Shown here: positions 34,342 to 43,501 of the stretch, in pieces
How the letters are laid out: each line of letters begins with the position of its first letter
Position numbering within the stretch: position 1 is the first letter of the stretch
Assembly: GCA_964370065.1 (NCBI GenBank)
Contig: CAYJGK010000008.1
Span: 1-56,601 of the forward strand
Length of the DNA stretch: 56,601 bases
Source: CAMQRS01 sp964370065
Lineage (GTDB): Bacteria; Bacillota_I; Bacilli_A; Erysipelotrichales; Erysipelotrichaceae
Direction of reading: 5' to 3'
Made by a program: the position numbers and the translations under genes
Notes under the pieces: model-generated
What the model was told of the DNA's origin: nothing
Seen by the model: only the letters and a program-made list of their open reading frames with translations
Database searches by the model: none

Positions 34342-35130
34342 ATGAAAAAAAAATCAAAAGTAAAAGTCATAATATTAAATTTAATATTAGTTATATGTAT
34401 TGGAGTGTGTGCATATTCAGCTTATAATTTATTTGATATCTATAAAGATAACTACGACGAGAAAGTAGAAATTAATGAAATTAAAGAAATAGTTGGGGTA
34501 CCTAAACCTGATGAAAGTCAAGAACTACAAAAATTTAGTGTTGACTTTAATGTGTTACAAGCACGTAACCCTGATGCTGTTGCTTGGATTGTAGTAGAGA
34601 ATACGAGTATTTCATATCCTATTGTGAAAGGTAGTGATAATGAATATTATTTAAATCATACGTTTGATGGGCAAGAAAATTATGCAGGTTCTATTTTTAT
34701 GGATTATCGTCAACCATCAGACTTTAGTGCAAAAAACACATTTATTTATGGACATAATGTATATCATGGGACGATGTTTGCAGAACTAGCGAATTACACA
34801 AAATCTGCATATTTTAATGAACATCCCTATATTTACTTATATACACCACAAGGGAATTACAAGTTGGAAGTATTTAGCGCATATATAGCTGACGCAACAA
34901 GTCCTTCTTATCAATTAGAATTTGCAACGGATGATGAATACTTAACTTACTTATCTCATATTAGAAGTTTAAGTGCAAATCAAAACGATGTAAGTGTTGA
35001 TGTGACAGATAAAATTGTAACACTGTATACATGTAGTTATGAAAATGGAGAGAACCCAGAAAATACGGAAGCTGAATATATAAGTGATCGCTACTTTATT
35101 CACGCTAAAATTATTGAAAACTTAGATTAA
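34342..35130 (+). CDS. srtB: Class B sortase
   Basis: A 262-residue transpeptidase that joins sorting-signal proteins to cell wall or pilin subunits outside the membrane. One N-terminal membrane helix (about 8-29) holds it. The catalytic residues are His138 (IYGHNVYHG), Cys231 (TLYTCSYE) and Arg250 (ISDRYFIHAK). The long region between Cys and Arg and the NPDAVAWIVVENTSISYPIVKG start support class B. No substrate with an LPXTG-like signal is encoded in the window, so it acts on distant substrates. It is divergent from glnN and has its own terminator. The -10 is probably TACTAT at 34303-34308 with TGA before it. Confidence 0.9.
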   Translation: MKKKSKVKVIILNLILVICIGVCAYSAYNLFDIYKDNYDEKVEINEIKEIVGVPKPDESQELQKFSVDFNVLQARNPDAVAWIVVENTSISYPIVKGSDNEYYLNHTFDGQENYAGSIFMDYRQPSDFSAKNTFIYGHNVYHGTMFAELANYTKSAYFNEHPYIYLYTPQGNYKLEVFSAYIADATSPSYQLEFATDDEYLTYLSHIRSLSANQNDVSVDVTDKIVTLYTCSYENGENPENTEAEYISDRYFIHAKIIENLD

Positions 35131-35154
35131 AAGAATGGAAACATTCTTTTTTTT
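35129..35154 (+). terminator. Terminator of the sortase gene
   Basis: A 9-bp stem AAAAGAATG (35129-35137) with CATTCTTTT (35142-35150), loop GAAA, then T residues to 35154. Confidence 0.9.
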
Positions 35155-35210
35155 AATATGTCACGATTATGTCACATAAGTTACTATATAGTAAGGGTGG
35201 AGGTAAGGTT

Positions 35211-35900
35211 ATGGAAATTTTAAAAGTGAAAGATTTAGTAAAAACGTATCAAACAGGGGGGCAAGCAGTTCATGCAGTTAATCGTATGTCGTTTTCGATA
35301 AGCAAAGGAGAGTTTGTAGCTATAGTAGGTGCAAGTGGTTCTGGTAAGTCTACTTTACTTCATTTATTGGGTGGAGTAGATTTACCAACAAGTGGAAAAG
35401 TAATGATTAATAATACAGATGTATTTAGTTTAAACAAAGAGCAATTGGCTATTTTTAGAAGAAGACAAATTGGGTTGATTTATCAATTTTATAATTTGAT
35501 TCCGATTTTAAATGTGAAAGAAAACATCACATTGCCAATTGACTTAGATCATTCTAAAGTAAAGCAAGACCAATTGAATAACTTAATTGCAACACTACGT
35601 TTAGAGCATAGGGTACATCATTTGCCAAATGAATTAAGTGGAGGAGAACAACAGCGTGTTTCAATCGGACGTGCTTTAATCACTAATCCTAGTATTATAT
35701 TAGCAGATGAACCAACAGGGAATTTAGATTCCAAAAACAGTGATGAAATTATCACATTACTAAAACATGCTAATAAAGAATTTGGGCAAACAATTGTATT
35801 AATTACTCATGATTTAGAAATAGCGGCAATTGCAGATCGTATTATTACAATTGAAGATGGAAAAATAATAGGAGATGAAAAAACCTATGGAAATACTTAA
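35211..35900 (+). CDS. ABC transporter ATP-binding protein, MacB/BceA type
   Basis: A 229-residue ATPase subunit. Walker A GASGSGKST is at 40-48, the signature LSGGEQQRVSIGRAL is near 139, and Walker B IILADEPTGNLDS follows. The sequence is of the lolD/macB/bceA group that works with FtsX-like permeases. The permease, response regulator and kinase follow, the order of peptide-antibiotic resistance modules in Firmicutes. ATG at 35211 after GGTGGAGG; the upstream in-frame ATG lacks a ribosome site. It overlaps the permease gene. Confidence 0.92.
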   Translation: MEILKVKDLVKTYQTGGQAVHAVNRMSFSISKGEFVAIVGASGSGKSTLLHLLGGVDLPTSGKVMINNTDVFSLNKEQLAIFRRRQIGLIYQFYNLIPILNVKENITLPIDLDHSKVKQDQLNNLIATLRLEHRVHHLPNELSGGEQQRVSIGRALITNPSIILADEPTGNLDSKNSDEIITLLKHANKEFGQTIVLITHDLEIAAIADRIITIEDGKIIGDEKTYGNT

Positions 35901-38403
35901 TCAAGTTATCAAAAAGAACTTACACTTAAATAAACAAAGAACAATTGTGACGATTGTAGGAATTGTATTAACTTGTGCGTTAATTATAACAGTGATGAGT
36001 ATGGCAATTTCTTTCCAAAAAACAATGTATAATTTTGTAGAAAGTAATTATGGAAGTCAACATGTTATTATACATGGAATAGATGCAGATGATGTAGATA
36101 TGATACAAGCTCATAAAGGAGTTACCAACATTTCACAATCTACTATACAAGATATGCAATTTATATATGATGAAGAAGTGTATTATGCTAATAATGCAAA
36201 ATTAGATGCTACATTAGTTAAGCAGTTACAACCTTTACTAATCGAAGGACGTGTACCAAATAAGGTCGATGAAATCGTTGTATGTAGCACTTATGCAAAA
36301 CGTTTTGGTTACCAAATTGGTGATAGTTTGACACACGATATTGGTACCTTTGTACAGACTAATCCAAATGGAAGTGTAGATGGATTTGCTGTAGATGAGC
36401 ATAAAACATATACAATTGTAGGAATAGCAAACCCTACAACATTTTTAAACTCTTACTATGCAGAACTTAATACATATACTTTTGCTACACAAAAAGAGCA
36501 AATTAGTAGCGCGTACATTACCTATGATAATCCTAATAAATATGAAGAGTATACATTAGAAATACTTGATTTAATAGGGTTAGATCATACAATAGATGCT
36601 CACTTTATTTATAATGAGCAACTATTACAATGGACAGGGAATGCTTTATCCTCTGAATCAATGCGTACCATTTTAACATTGGCTGGATTTGCTAGTTTAA
36701 TTATTATGCTAACATCAATTTATTGTATCCGAAATTCATTTGCGATTTCTTTGACTGAGAAAACTAAAATGATTGGCATGTTGAAAAGTGTTGGTGCGAC
36801 ACCTAAACAAATTAAAAACATGGTTTTCAAAGAAGGTTTCTATTTAGGATTACTAGGGATCCCCCTTGGAATCCTAGTCGGGTTTACAGCAACTTTTGTA
36901 TTGATTCAAGTAGTGAACTATTATTTATCTATTTTAATAAGTAGTTCATATATGTTTGTAATAAAATTTGAATTTGTATTCTCATTTATTGGTGTATTGG
37001 TTGCTATTTTATTATCCTGTATGACAATTTTCCTATCTGCTTATGGAAGTGCACATAAAGCAAGTAAAATAACAGAAATACAAGCCATTAAAAATAGTGG
37101 AAAAATTAAAATTAAAAACAAGAGTATGAAAATTCCAAAGATTATAAAAAAGTGCTTTGGGATAGGTGGTGTGTTTGCTTATAAAAATATGAAGCGTAAT
37201 AAGTCTAAATTTAGAGTTACAATTTTATCTTTAACAGTAAGTATTGCAACTTTTATCTCGTTATCTTTTTTTACAACTTTTATGTATGCACAAACTGAGA
37301 AAATGTATGGGTCTTACGACTATAATTTAATTGTGGAAAACTATCATTATAATGAGGAATCAAATAATAATATTATTCAGACCTTTATTCAAGAAGAGCA
37401 TATTGAAAACTATAGTTTTGTGCAACGACAAGATGCGTATGTTGAGGATGATGTGTTTGCTAAAGATGGGAGTGTGAATATAAAAGATGTACTGACACAA
37501 ACTTATGATGGAGAAAAATACCTTTCCATAAATTTAGTAGCAGTGGGAGAGGAAGAGTATGAACGTTATATCAATTCGATTAATTTACAAGATAATCAAA
37601 TGGGAGTGTTGATATTTAATACAATTGAACGAATGAATGCGGAAAGTGAAAAAGTTGAATTACAAACTGTAATTGACGAAAAAGTTACTCAATTAACAGT
37701 TTATAATCAAGTGTATACACACCAAATAGAAATGCCAGTTGTACATTCAGATAAAATACCAAAAGGATTAGAAACATATTTTTATAGTGGGACTCCTACC
37801 TTAATAGTGAGTGATGTTGTTTTTCAAACAATGGTACAAGAAAGTGGGACAACTTATAATCAAACGTTATTTATTAATGCACAGGATACAAGTGTAGTAG
37901 AAGCTAAAATTGAGCGTTTTAATAAGAATTACGATTTGGCATTAAATGTTATAAATATTGAAGAAATGGTTATAAATTCAGAAAATATGTTGACGTTGTT
38001 TTCTATCTTTCTATATGGATTTATCATTGTTATTATATTAATCGGATTAACCTCTATTTTTAATACACTTACAACAAATATGATGTTGCGCAGTAGAGAA
38101 TTTGCAATTTTAAAATCGATTGGTATGACAAATAATGAATTCAATAGAATGATTCGACTAGAAAGTATATTGTATGGTACGAAAGCGTTGTTTTGGGGGA
38201 TGAGTATGGGTACATTACTATCTTATGCATTATATAAATTTGGCTTGGGGGGAAATGAATTTGGTCCCTTTCATATACCAATTGAAATCTTTATCATTGT
38301 TATAATATTTGTATTTGTTATTATTTACTTGTTTATGCGGATATCTATATCAAAAATTAATAGACAAAATACGATTGAAACAATTAAAAATGAGAATATA
38401 TAA
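35887..38403 (+). CDS. FtsX-like ABC permease with two permease domains
   Basis: An 838-residue membrane protein. A first membrane helix (about 16-40) is followed by an extracytoplasmic region to about 255, three membrane helices (about 265-390), then a second helix near 445-470, a second extracytoplasmic region and three C-terminal helices (about 695-830). Two FtsX domains are therefore present, about 8 helices in all. It pairs with the ATPase just upstream, which it overlaps. This is not the BceB layout (10 helices, one large loop). Substrate is unknown; peptide antibiotics or lipid-linked molecules are plausible from context. The start may instead be ATG at 35875, which abuts AGGAG; 35887 is 12 nt from it. 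Confidence 0.85.
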   Translation: MEILNQVIKKNLHLNKQRTIVTIVGIVLTCALIITVMSMAISFQKTMYNFVESNYGSQHVIIHGIDADDVDMIQAHKGVTNISQSTIQDMQFIYDEEVYYANNAKLDATLVKQLQPLLIEGRVPNKVDEIVVCSTYAKRFGYQIGDSLTHDIGTFVQTNPNGSVDGFAVDEHKTYTIVGIANPTTFLNSYYAELNTYTFATQKEQISSAYITYDNPNKYEEYTLEILDLIGLDHTIDAHFIYNEQLLQWTGNALSSESMRTILTLAGFASLIIMLTSIYCIRNSFAISLTEKTKMIGMLKSVGATPKQIKNMVFKEGFYLGLLGIPLGILVGFTATFVLIQVVNYYLSILISSSYMFVIKFEFVFSFIGVLVAILLSCMTIFLSAYGSAHKASKITEIQAIKNSGKIKIKNKSMKIPKIIKKCFGIGGVFAYKNMKRNKSKFRVTILSLTVSIATFISLSFFTTFMYAQTEKMYGSYDYNLIVENYHYNEESNNNIIQTFIQEEHIENYSFVQRQDAYVEDDVFAKDGSVNIKDVLTQTYDGEKYLSINLVAVGEEEYERYINSINLQDNQMGVLIFNTIERMNAESEKVELQTVIDEKVTQLTVYNQVYTHQIEMPVVHSDKIPKGLETYFYSGTPTLIVSDVVFQTMVQESGTTYNQTLFINAQDTSVVEAKIERFNKNYDLALNVINIEEMVINSENMLTLFSIFLYGFIIVIILIGLTSIFNTLTTNMMLRSREFAILKSIGMTNNEFNRMIRLESILYGTKALFWGMSMGTLLSYALYKFGLGGNEFGPFHIPIEIFIIVIIFVFVIIYLFMRISISKINRQNTIETIKNENI

Positions 38404-38424
38404 AAGGAACTAAAAGTTCCTTTT
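38402..38424 (+). terminator. Weak terminator between permease and response regulator
   Basis: A 10-bp stem AAAAGGAACT (38402-38411) with AGTTCCTTTT (38415-38424) and a tight AAA loop. The T tract is short and broken, so partial read-through is likely. TATAAT at 38433-38438 could start a separate regulator transcript. Confidence 0.6.
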
Positions 38425-38454
38425 ATTTGTAGTATAATGGGAATGAGGTAACTT

Positions 38455-39087
38455 ATGAAAAAAATATTATTAGTAGAAGATGATTCAGCTATTATCGAAG
38501 GAATTACATATGTGCTAAACCAAATTTATGAAGTAGAGGTAGCACGAAATGTTAAACAAGCATACACTTTATTACAAAATTCTTATGATGTAGCAATATT
38601 AGATATTACTTTGCCAGATGGAAGTAGTTTCGACTTTTATGAACAAATAAAGTGTCCTATTATTTTTTTAACGGCGCATGATGATGAAGATACGATTGTA
38701 AAAGGATTAGCAATTGGTGAGGAGTTTATTACAAAACCTTTTAAAAGTAGAGAACTATTAATGCGGATTGATAAGGTTATCAAACGCTATAGCCCAAATG
38801 AAATTCAATATAAGCAATTAGTCATTTATAGTGAGGAAAATAAAGTGTTATTAGCTGGGCAAGAAATTAATTTTACTATATTAGACTTTAAAATCATTAT
38901 GCTATTATTTACATCAATAGGAAAAATTGTTACGCGTGATCAAATAGCATACTTAATCTATAACCATACACAAAATTTTGTGGAAGATAACACAATGAGC
39001 GTCTATTTAAAACGGATACGTGATAAACTAGGGGTTCAATATATTAAAACAGTGAAAGGGGTAGGTTATGTCGTGGAAAAAGAATAA
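38455..39087 (+). CDS. OmpR-family response regulator
   Basis: A 210-residue two-domain regulator. The receiver domain has the acidic pocket VEDD, phosphorylatable Asp50 (AILDITLPDG), Thr73 and Lys94 (ITKPF). The usual GADDY before ITKPF reads GEEF here. The C-terminal winged helix ends with NTMSVYLKRIRDKLG...IKTVKGVGYVV. It is followed by its kinase with a 20-nt overlap and preceded by the ABC transporter it probably controls. Confidence 0.93.
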   Translation: MKKILLVEDDSAIIEGITYVLNQIYEVEVARNVKQAYTLLQNSYDVAILDITLPDGSSFDFYEQIKCPIIFLTAHDDEDTIVKGLAIGEEFITKPFKSRELLMRIDKVIKRYSPNEIQYKQLVIYSEENKVLLAGQEINFTILDFKIIMLLFTSIGKIVTRDQIAYLIYNHTQNFVEDNTMSVYLKRIRDKLGVQYIKTVKGVGYVVEKE

Positions 39088-40252
39088 TTTGTTTCTTGTC
39101 TTTTTGATTAGTGTGTTTATCGGTATAACAATTTTTCAATACCATACATATCAACAAAGTTATCAAGATAAACTAAATGCTATTATGCATGAAATAGTAA
39201 CAGAGTACCCTACGATTCAGGTTAATGAGTTAGCTGAAATTATGAAAAGTGAAAAAATATATGATACAACTATATTAGCTGAATTTGGATATGATGAGAC
39301 CTATTTTTTAGTGAGTAGTGTGCAAAGTAAAATGTATTTAAATATTTTATTGAATGTATCAATAGTCATACTTATATTTTTTGTATACTTAGGGATACAA
39401 AAGAAAAAGCAAAGAGAAGAAAAAATAGAAATAGGGGAATTGATTAATCATTTGCATGCAATTAATAATGGAGATTATTCATTGCACATTGAACAATATA
39501 CAGAAAGTGACTTTTCTAAATTGAGGAGTGAAATTTTTCAAACCATGATATTATTAAAAAAGCATGAAGAATACTTAGTGAATGAAAAGGATGTGATGAA
39601 AAACAACTTAGCAGATTTATCTCATCAACTTAAAACACCACTCACCTCAATTATGTTAATGTTAGATAATATTGTTGAATTTGACGATATGGATAAGCAA
39701 ACAAGAAAAAAATTTATTCAATCTATCTATATCAATGTAGATAAAATAGAATTTATCGTACAAGTGTTATTGAAACTATCTAAATTAGATGCCCAGGTAA
39801 TTGTTTTTAAGCAAGAAAAGGTAGCTGTTCAAAAAGTGCTGGAAAAAGTGGTTTCCAATGTAGCGATGATCAGTGAGCAAAAAAATATAAGTGTGCTTTT
39901 ACATATACCAAGTGATGTCCATATAAAAATGGATGTCAAGTGGCAAGAAGAAGCATTAACCAATATTCTTAAGAATGCAATTGAACATTCTCATCCATCC
40001 GAAAAGGTAGAAATTTTTGTAGAAGATACAAATTTCTATACAAAAATTAGTGTAGTTGATTATGGTGAAGGAATGGATGAACAAATGTTACAAAAATTAT
40101 TTACTCGTTTTCATCCATCCTCTACATCTAATGGAGTAGGAATAGGATTGCATTTAGCGAAAACAATTATTGAAAAGGAATCGGGTTTAATTAAAGTAGT
40201 TAGTAAGAAAGGTGAATTCACAAAAATAGAAGTTAAATATATGAAACAATAA
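39068..40252 (+). CDS. Membrane sensor histidine kinase
   Basis: A 394-residue kinase. Two membrane helices (about 7-25 and 92-110) flank a 66-residue extracytoplasmic loop. The linker leads to the dimerisation helix with phospho-acceptor His186 in DLSHQLKTPL. The ATPase domain shows the N box NILKNAIEHS, G1 DYGEGMDE, F box LFTRFHP and G2 GVGIGLHLAKTI. It should phosphorylate the preceding regulator. The loop is larger than that of BceS-type kinases (a few residues), so it may sense a ligand directly. Confidence 0.93.
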   Translation: MSWKKNNLFLVFLISVFIGITIFQYHTYQQSYQDKLNAIMHEIVTEYPTIQVNELAEIMKSEKIYDTTILAEFGYDETYFLVSSVQSKMYLNILLNVSIVILIFFVYLGIQKKKQREEKIEIGELINHLHAINNGDYSLHIEQYTESDFSKLRSEIFQTMILLKKHEEYLVNEKDVMKNNLADLSHQLKTPLTSIMLMLDNIVEFDDMDKQTRKKFIQSIYINVDKIEFIVQVLLKLSKLDAQVIVFKQEKVAVQKVLEKVVSNVAMISEQKNISVLLHIPSDVHIKMDVKWQEEALTNILKNAIEHSHPSEKVEIFVEDTNFYTKISVVDYGEGMDEQMLQKLFTRFHPSSTSNGVGIGLHLAKTIIEKESGLIKVVSKKGEFTKIEVKYMKQ

Positions 40253-40255
40253 GAG

Positions 40256-40285
40256 ATAAGAGCTGGTCACAGTTCTTATTTTTTT
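40256..40285 (+). terminator. Terminator of the two-component operon
   Basis: A 10-bp stem ATAAGAGCTG (40256-40265) with CAGTTCTTAT (40270-40279), one G-T pair, loop GTCA, then T residues to 40285. Confidence 0.88.
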
Positions 40286-40298
40286 AATTGTAATTGTA

Positions 40299-40307
40299 TG
40301 TTATAAT
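40299..40307 (+). promoter_or_regulatory. Extended -10 promoter of murG operon
   Basis: TGTTATAAT lies 22 nt before the murG start. No clear -35. AAGGAG (40316-40321) is the ribosome site. Confidence 0.55.
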
Positions 40308-40329
40308 TGACGGACAAGGAGTGATTACT

Positions 40330-41421
40330 ATGAAAATGATAATTGCTACAGGTGGTACAGGAGGGCATATTTATCCAGCATTAGCCTTAGCACAAAAAGC
40401 AATTGAAAATGATAATAATACACAAATATTATTTATAGGAAACGATAATCGAATGGAAGCTAATCTTATTCCATCATTAGGTTATCGCTTTATAGGTTTA
40501 CGGGCAAGTGGTTTAAGTGGAGGAATACTTAGTAAAGGAAAAGCAGTTTTACAAATGTTGAAAGCGCAACAAAAAGCAAAGCAAATAATTGAAAAAGAAC
40601 AACCTGATATTGTTGTTGGTTTTGGTGGCTATGTGAGTGCACCGGTACTTAGAGCAGCGCAACAATTAGGAGTAAAAACAATGTTACATGAGCAGAATTC
40701 AGTGATGGGTAAATCAAATCAGATACTAGTTAAAAAAAGTAATGCGATTGTTGTTTGTTATGAAAAGTGTTTAGAAACACTACCTAAGCATAAAACACGC
40801 TTATTAGGAAACCCTAGAAGCACGCAAGCGGTTGAAATAAAATATGATGAAACTTATTTTACACAATTACAAGTACGAGATGATCGCCCTATTGTATTGG
40901 TAGTCATGGGATCGCTAGGTTCTACTAGCATTAATGAATTAATGACCGATGCATTACAAGATTTAAAAAACGTATCGATTATTTATGTAACAGGTAAAAA
41001 CAATTATGAAACGATGAAAAATAAATTCAATCAAGAAAACATATATGTATTTGATTATATTGATCAGCTTGCAATTTTAAAGAAAGTTGATTTAATTATA
41101 TGTCGCGCAGGAGCCACAACTGCTGCAGAAATTAGTGCATTAGGTGTACCTAGTATTCTGATTCCAAGCCCTTATGTAGCTCATAATCATCAATACTATA
41201 ATGCTAGCGTATTGGTCGAACAAAAAAGTGCATTAATGATTGAAGAAAAAGACTTAAATAAAGAAGTTCTTTGTGATAAAATAAATACAGTAATTCACAA
41301 TCAAGAATTAATTGAAGAAATGAAACAAAATGCTTTAAAACATGCTTTTCCCAAGGCAAGTCAAAACATTTTAAAATTTATAGAAGAGGTAGTAAAAAAC
41401 AATGGATCAATTAGAAAATAA
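40330..41421 (+). CDS. murG: UDP-GlcNAc:lipid I N-acetylglucosaminyltransferase MurG
   Basis: A 363-residue GT28 enzyme that makes lipid II at the inner membrane face. The N-terminal glycine loop ATGGTGGHIYPALALA, VVGFGGYVSAP, HEQNSVMGKSN, and the C-terminal CRAGATTAAEISALGVPSILIPSPYVAHNHQ are all typical. ATG at 40330 after AAGGAG. The end overlaps murB by 20 nt. Gene order murG-murB-divIB is the B. subtilis dcw order. Confidence 0.96.
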   Translation: MKMIIATGGTGGHIYPALALAQKAIENDNNTQILFIGNDNRMEANLIPSLGYRFIGLRASGLSGGILSKGKAVLQMLKAQQKAKQIIEKEQPDIVVGFGGYVSAPVLRAAQQLGVKTMLHEQNSVMGKSNQILVKKSNAIVVCYEKCLETLPKHKTRLLGNPRSTQAVEIKYDETYFTQLQVRDDRPIVLVVMGSLGSTSINELMTDALQDLKNVSIIYVTGKNNYETMKNKFNQENIYVFDYIDQLAILKKVDLIICRAGATTAAEISALGVPSILIPSPYVAHNHQYYNASVLVEQKSALMIEEKDLNKEVLCDKINTVIHNQELIEEMKQNALKHAFPKASQNILKFIEEVVKNNGSIRK

Positions 41422-42307
41422 GTTTAATGGTTTAGCTGATTTGGAGATGAATGAACCATTAGCCAAACACACAACATTTAAAATAGGAGGTAATGCAAAG
41501 TATTTTTTGTATCCCAAAAATGAAATTAATTTACTTCGCATCCTAGAAATTTGTAAGCAAGAACAACTAGAATATAAAATTATTGGAAAAGGAAGCAACC
41601 TTTTATGGAGTGATGAAAATTTTGATGGAGTAGTTATTTGTTTAGACCGACATTTCAATAATTTTAACTTTGAAGCAGATGGTACGATTATTGCACAAGC
41701 GGGTGTTTCATTAATCTTATTAGCACATGAGGCGATGAAAGAAGGATTTAAAGGAATGGAATTTGCTTGTGGGATTCCAGCTACAATAGGTGGTGCATTA
41801 TTTATGAATGCAGGAGCCTATAATAGTAATATGAGTGAAATTGTAGAAAGCGTTTATGTATTAAGAAACGGAATATGTGAATGGGTTGCAAAAGAGGAAT
41901 TAGCATATGGATATCGCACTTCAATTTTTAAAAGTAATCGGGATTGGACAATTTTAGGTTGTAAACTAAAGTTAGAACTAGGAAACCAAATTGAAATTAA
42001 AGAATTAATGGATTCAAGAAGAAAAAGAAGGTTAGATTCTCAACCATTAAACTATCCAAATGCAGGGAGTGTATTTAGAAATGCAGGAAATTATCCAGCT
42101 TGGAGTTTAATCGAACAAATTGGATATCGAGGTTTACAAGTAGGCGGAGCACAAGTAAGTGAAAAACATGCAAACTTTATTGTTAATGTAGAGCAAGCAA
42201 GTGCAAAAGATGTATTAACTCTAGTTCAAAAAATTCAAGAAGAAGTGAAAAAGCAATTTGATATTGATTTAAAAATGGAAGTTGAGACTTTTCCTTGCAT
42301 AAAGTAA
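41402..42307 (+). CDS. murB: UDP-N-acetylenolpyruvoylglucosamine reductase MurB
   Basis: A 301-residue FAD enzyme that reduces enolpyruvyl-UDP-GlcNAc to UDP-MurNAc. The FAD-binding part has LAKHTTFKIGGNAKYFLYP and GKGSNLLWSD; GCGxPxxxG-like CGIPATIGGALFMNAGAY follows; the active-site Ser/Glu region is NYPNAGSVFRNAG and SEKHANFIVN. The lack of a separate C-terminal loop fits the type II (Gram-positive) form. It overlaps murG by 20 nt and divIB by 13 nt. Confidence 0.96.
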   Translation: MDQLENKFNGLADLEMNEPLAKHTTFKIGGNAKYFLYPKNEINLLRILEICKQEQLEYKIIGKGSNLLWSDENFDGVVICLDRHFNNFNFEADGTIIAQAGVSLILLAHEAMKEGFKGMEFACGIPATIGGALFMNAGAYNSNMSEIVESVYVLRNGICEWVAKEELAYGYRTSIFKSNRDWTILGCKLKLELGNQIEIKELMDSRRKRRLDSQPLNYPNAGSVFRNAGNYPAWSLIEQIGYRGLQVGGAQVSEKHANFIVNVEQASAKDVLTLVQKIQEEVKKQFDIDLKMEVETFPCIK

Positions 42308-43080
42308 CAAAAATTGATTATGAAGAAATACTTGAAAAAGATGAACTAGAAAAAAAAGATGAACAATTAAGTCATAAAAAGAAAAATAGAAAAAAAAGAA
42401 GAAGAAAGAAACAAGTGTTATTTGTTTCAATTATACTAGGAATATTTGCTTTATATTTACTATCCGATTATTCTAATATAACTGTTGTTATTGTAGATGG
42501 AAGCACATTGAATAGTAAGCAAGAAATTATGAATATTGGAAAAGTAAGCTATGGTGAAAAAAGTATATTTAATACTTCTAGTGCAATTGAAAAACGTTTA
42601 GAAGAACATGTATTTATTGAAAGTGCGAAAGTTAGTAAATCATGGGATGGGGTAGTACATATTCAAATTGAGGAAAAAAGAATATTAGGTTACTATATCG
42701 AAGATGATAAGAAATATTTATTAGTGGAAGGTAAAGATCCCATTGCTATTGATGAAAAGGTTGAAGTGGCACACTTACCTTATTTATTTGATTTAACTGA
42801 GGAACAAAAGCAAGCTTATATGAAGGCATGTCAGGATGTTGAGATAGAATACCTATCATTAATTTCTGAAGTAAAACACTATGAAACGACATATGATAAT
42901 AATATGCTAGAACTTGTTATGCAAGATGGGCATATAGTGTTTACAAGCATGGATGGATTAAGTTTGTTGAATTGGTATACGACAACGATTAAAGGTGTGA
43001 GTAGTGCAGATAAATGTATTATGTTTATTGAAGAAACTAATACAATTACAACGCAAACATGTGATAAAGTTGTGGAATAG
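42295..43080 (+). CDS. divIB: Cell division protein DivIB/FtsQ
   Basis: A 261-residue bitopic membrane protein of the division machinery. A basic cytoplasmic tail (KKKNRKKRRRKKQ near 28-40) precedes one membrane helix (about 41-57), then a POTRA domain (about 60-130) and a beta domain. It works with FtsL and DivIC at the septum. No in-frame ATG exists near the expected N-terminus; TTG at 42295 is the only reasonable start, with GGAAGTTGAG upstream inside murB. That weak start suggests coupled, low-level translation. Gene position after murB agrees with B. subtilis. Confidence 0.88.
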   Translation: MHKVTKIDYEEILEKDELEKKDEQLSHKKKNRKKRRRKKQVLFVSIILGIFALYLLSDYSNITVVIVDGSTLNSKQEIMNIGKVSYGEKSIFNTSSAIEKRLEEHVFIESAKVSKSWDGVVHIQIEEKRILGYYIEDDKKYLLVEGKDPIAIDEKVEVAHLPYLFDLTEEQKQAYMKACQDVEIEYLSLISEVKHYETTYDNNMLELVMQDGHIVFTSMDGLSLLNWYTTTIKGVSSADKCIMFIEETNTITTQTCDKVVE

Positions 43081-43100
43081 TTTTGTTTTTTTTATGTTTA

Positions 43101-43109
43101 TGATATAAT
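43101..43109 (+). promoter_or_regulatory. Extended -10 promoter of yloU-fakA
   Basis: TGATATAAT at 43101-43109 lies 26 nt before the yloU start; TTGTTT at 43083-43088 is a possible -35 with a short spacer. Confidence 0.5.
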
Positions 43110-43135
43110 CATTGAGATATAACGGAGGTTTTTTT

Positions 43136-43492
43136 ATGTCAGTAACAAGAAATACTAGGTTTGGAGACATTAACATTTCTAAAGATGCAATTACTAGTTT
43201 AGCTGGTGGTGTTGTTAGTGAATGTTATGGAGTTGTAGGTATGGCTTCACAAAAAATGCTGAAAGATGGATTAGCTGAACTATTAAAAAAAGACAATTAT
43301 TCAAAAGGAGTAATTGTGAGAGAAGAAGATGGATTAACTTTAGATTTATATATCATTGTTTCACATGGAGTGAAAATATCTGAAGTTGTGTTTGAAGTGC
43401 AAAAGAAAGTTAAGTATGTGCTTGAACAATCACTTGAATTAGAAGTGAATGCGGTGAACGTTTATGTTCAAGGCGTTAAAGTTATTGAATAG
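43136..43492 (+). CDS. yloU: Asp23/Gls24 family protein, YloU-like
   Basis: A 118-residue Asp23/Gls24 protein. The family pattern begins GDINISKDAITSLAGGVVSECYGVVGMA and ends with VNVYVQGVKVIE. Members are linked to envelope stress or to membrane lipid balance. Placement directly before fakA matches B. subtilis yloU-yloV and suggests a link to fatty acid use. The ATG at 43136 after ACGGAGG is chosen over an upstream in-frame ATG in the promoter region. A second family member is at 49133. Confidence 0.92.
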   Translation: MSVTRNTRFGDINISKDAITSLAGGVVSECYGVVGMASQKMLKDGLAELLKKDNYSKGVIVREEDGLTLDLYIIVSHGVKISEVVFEVQKKVKYVLEQSLELEVNAVNVYVQGVKVIE

Positions 43493-43501
43493 GAGTTCAT
43501 T

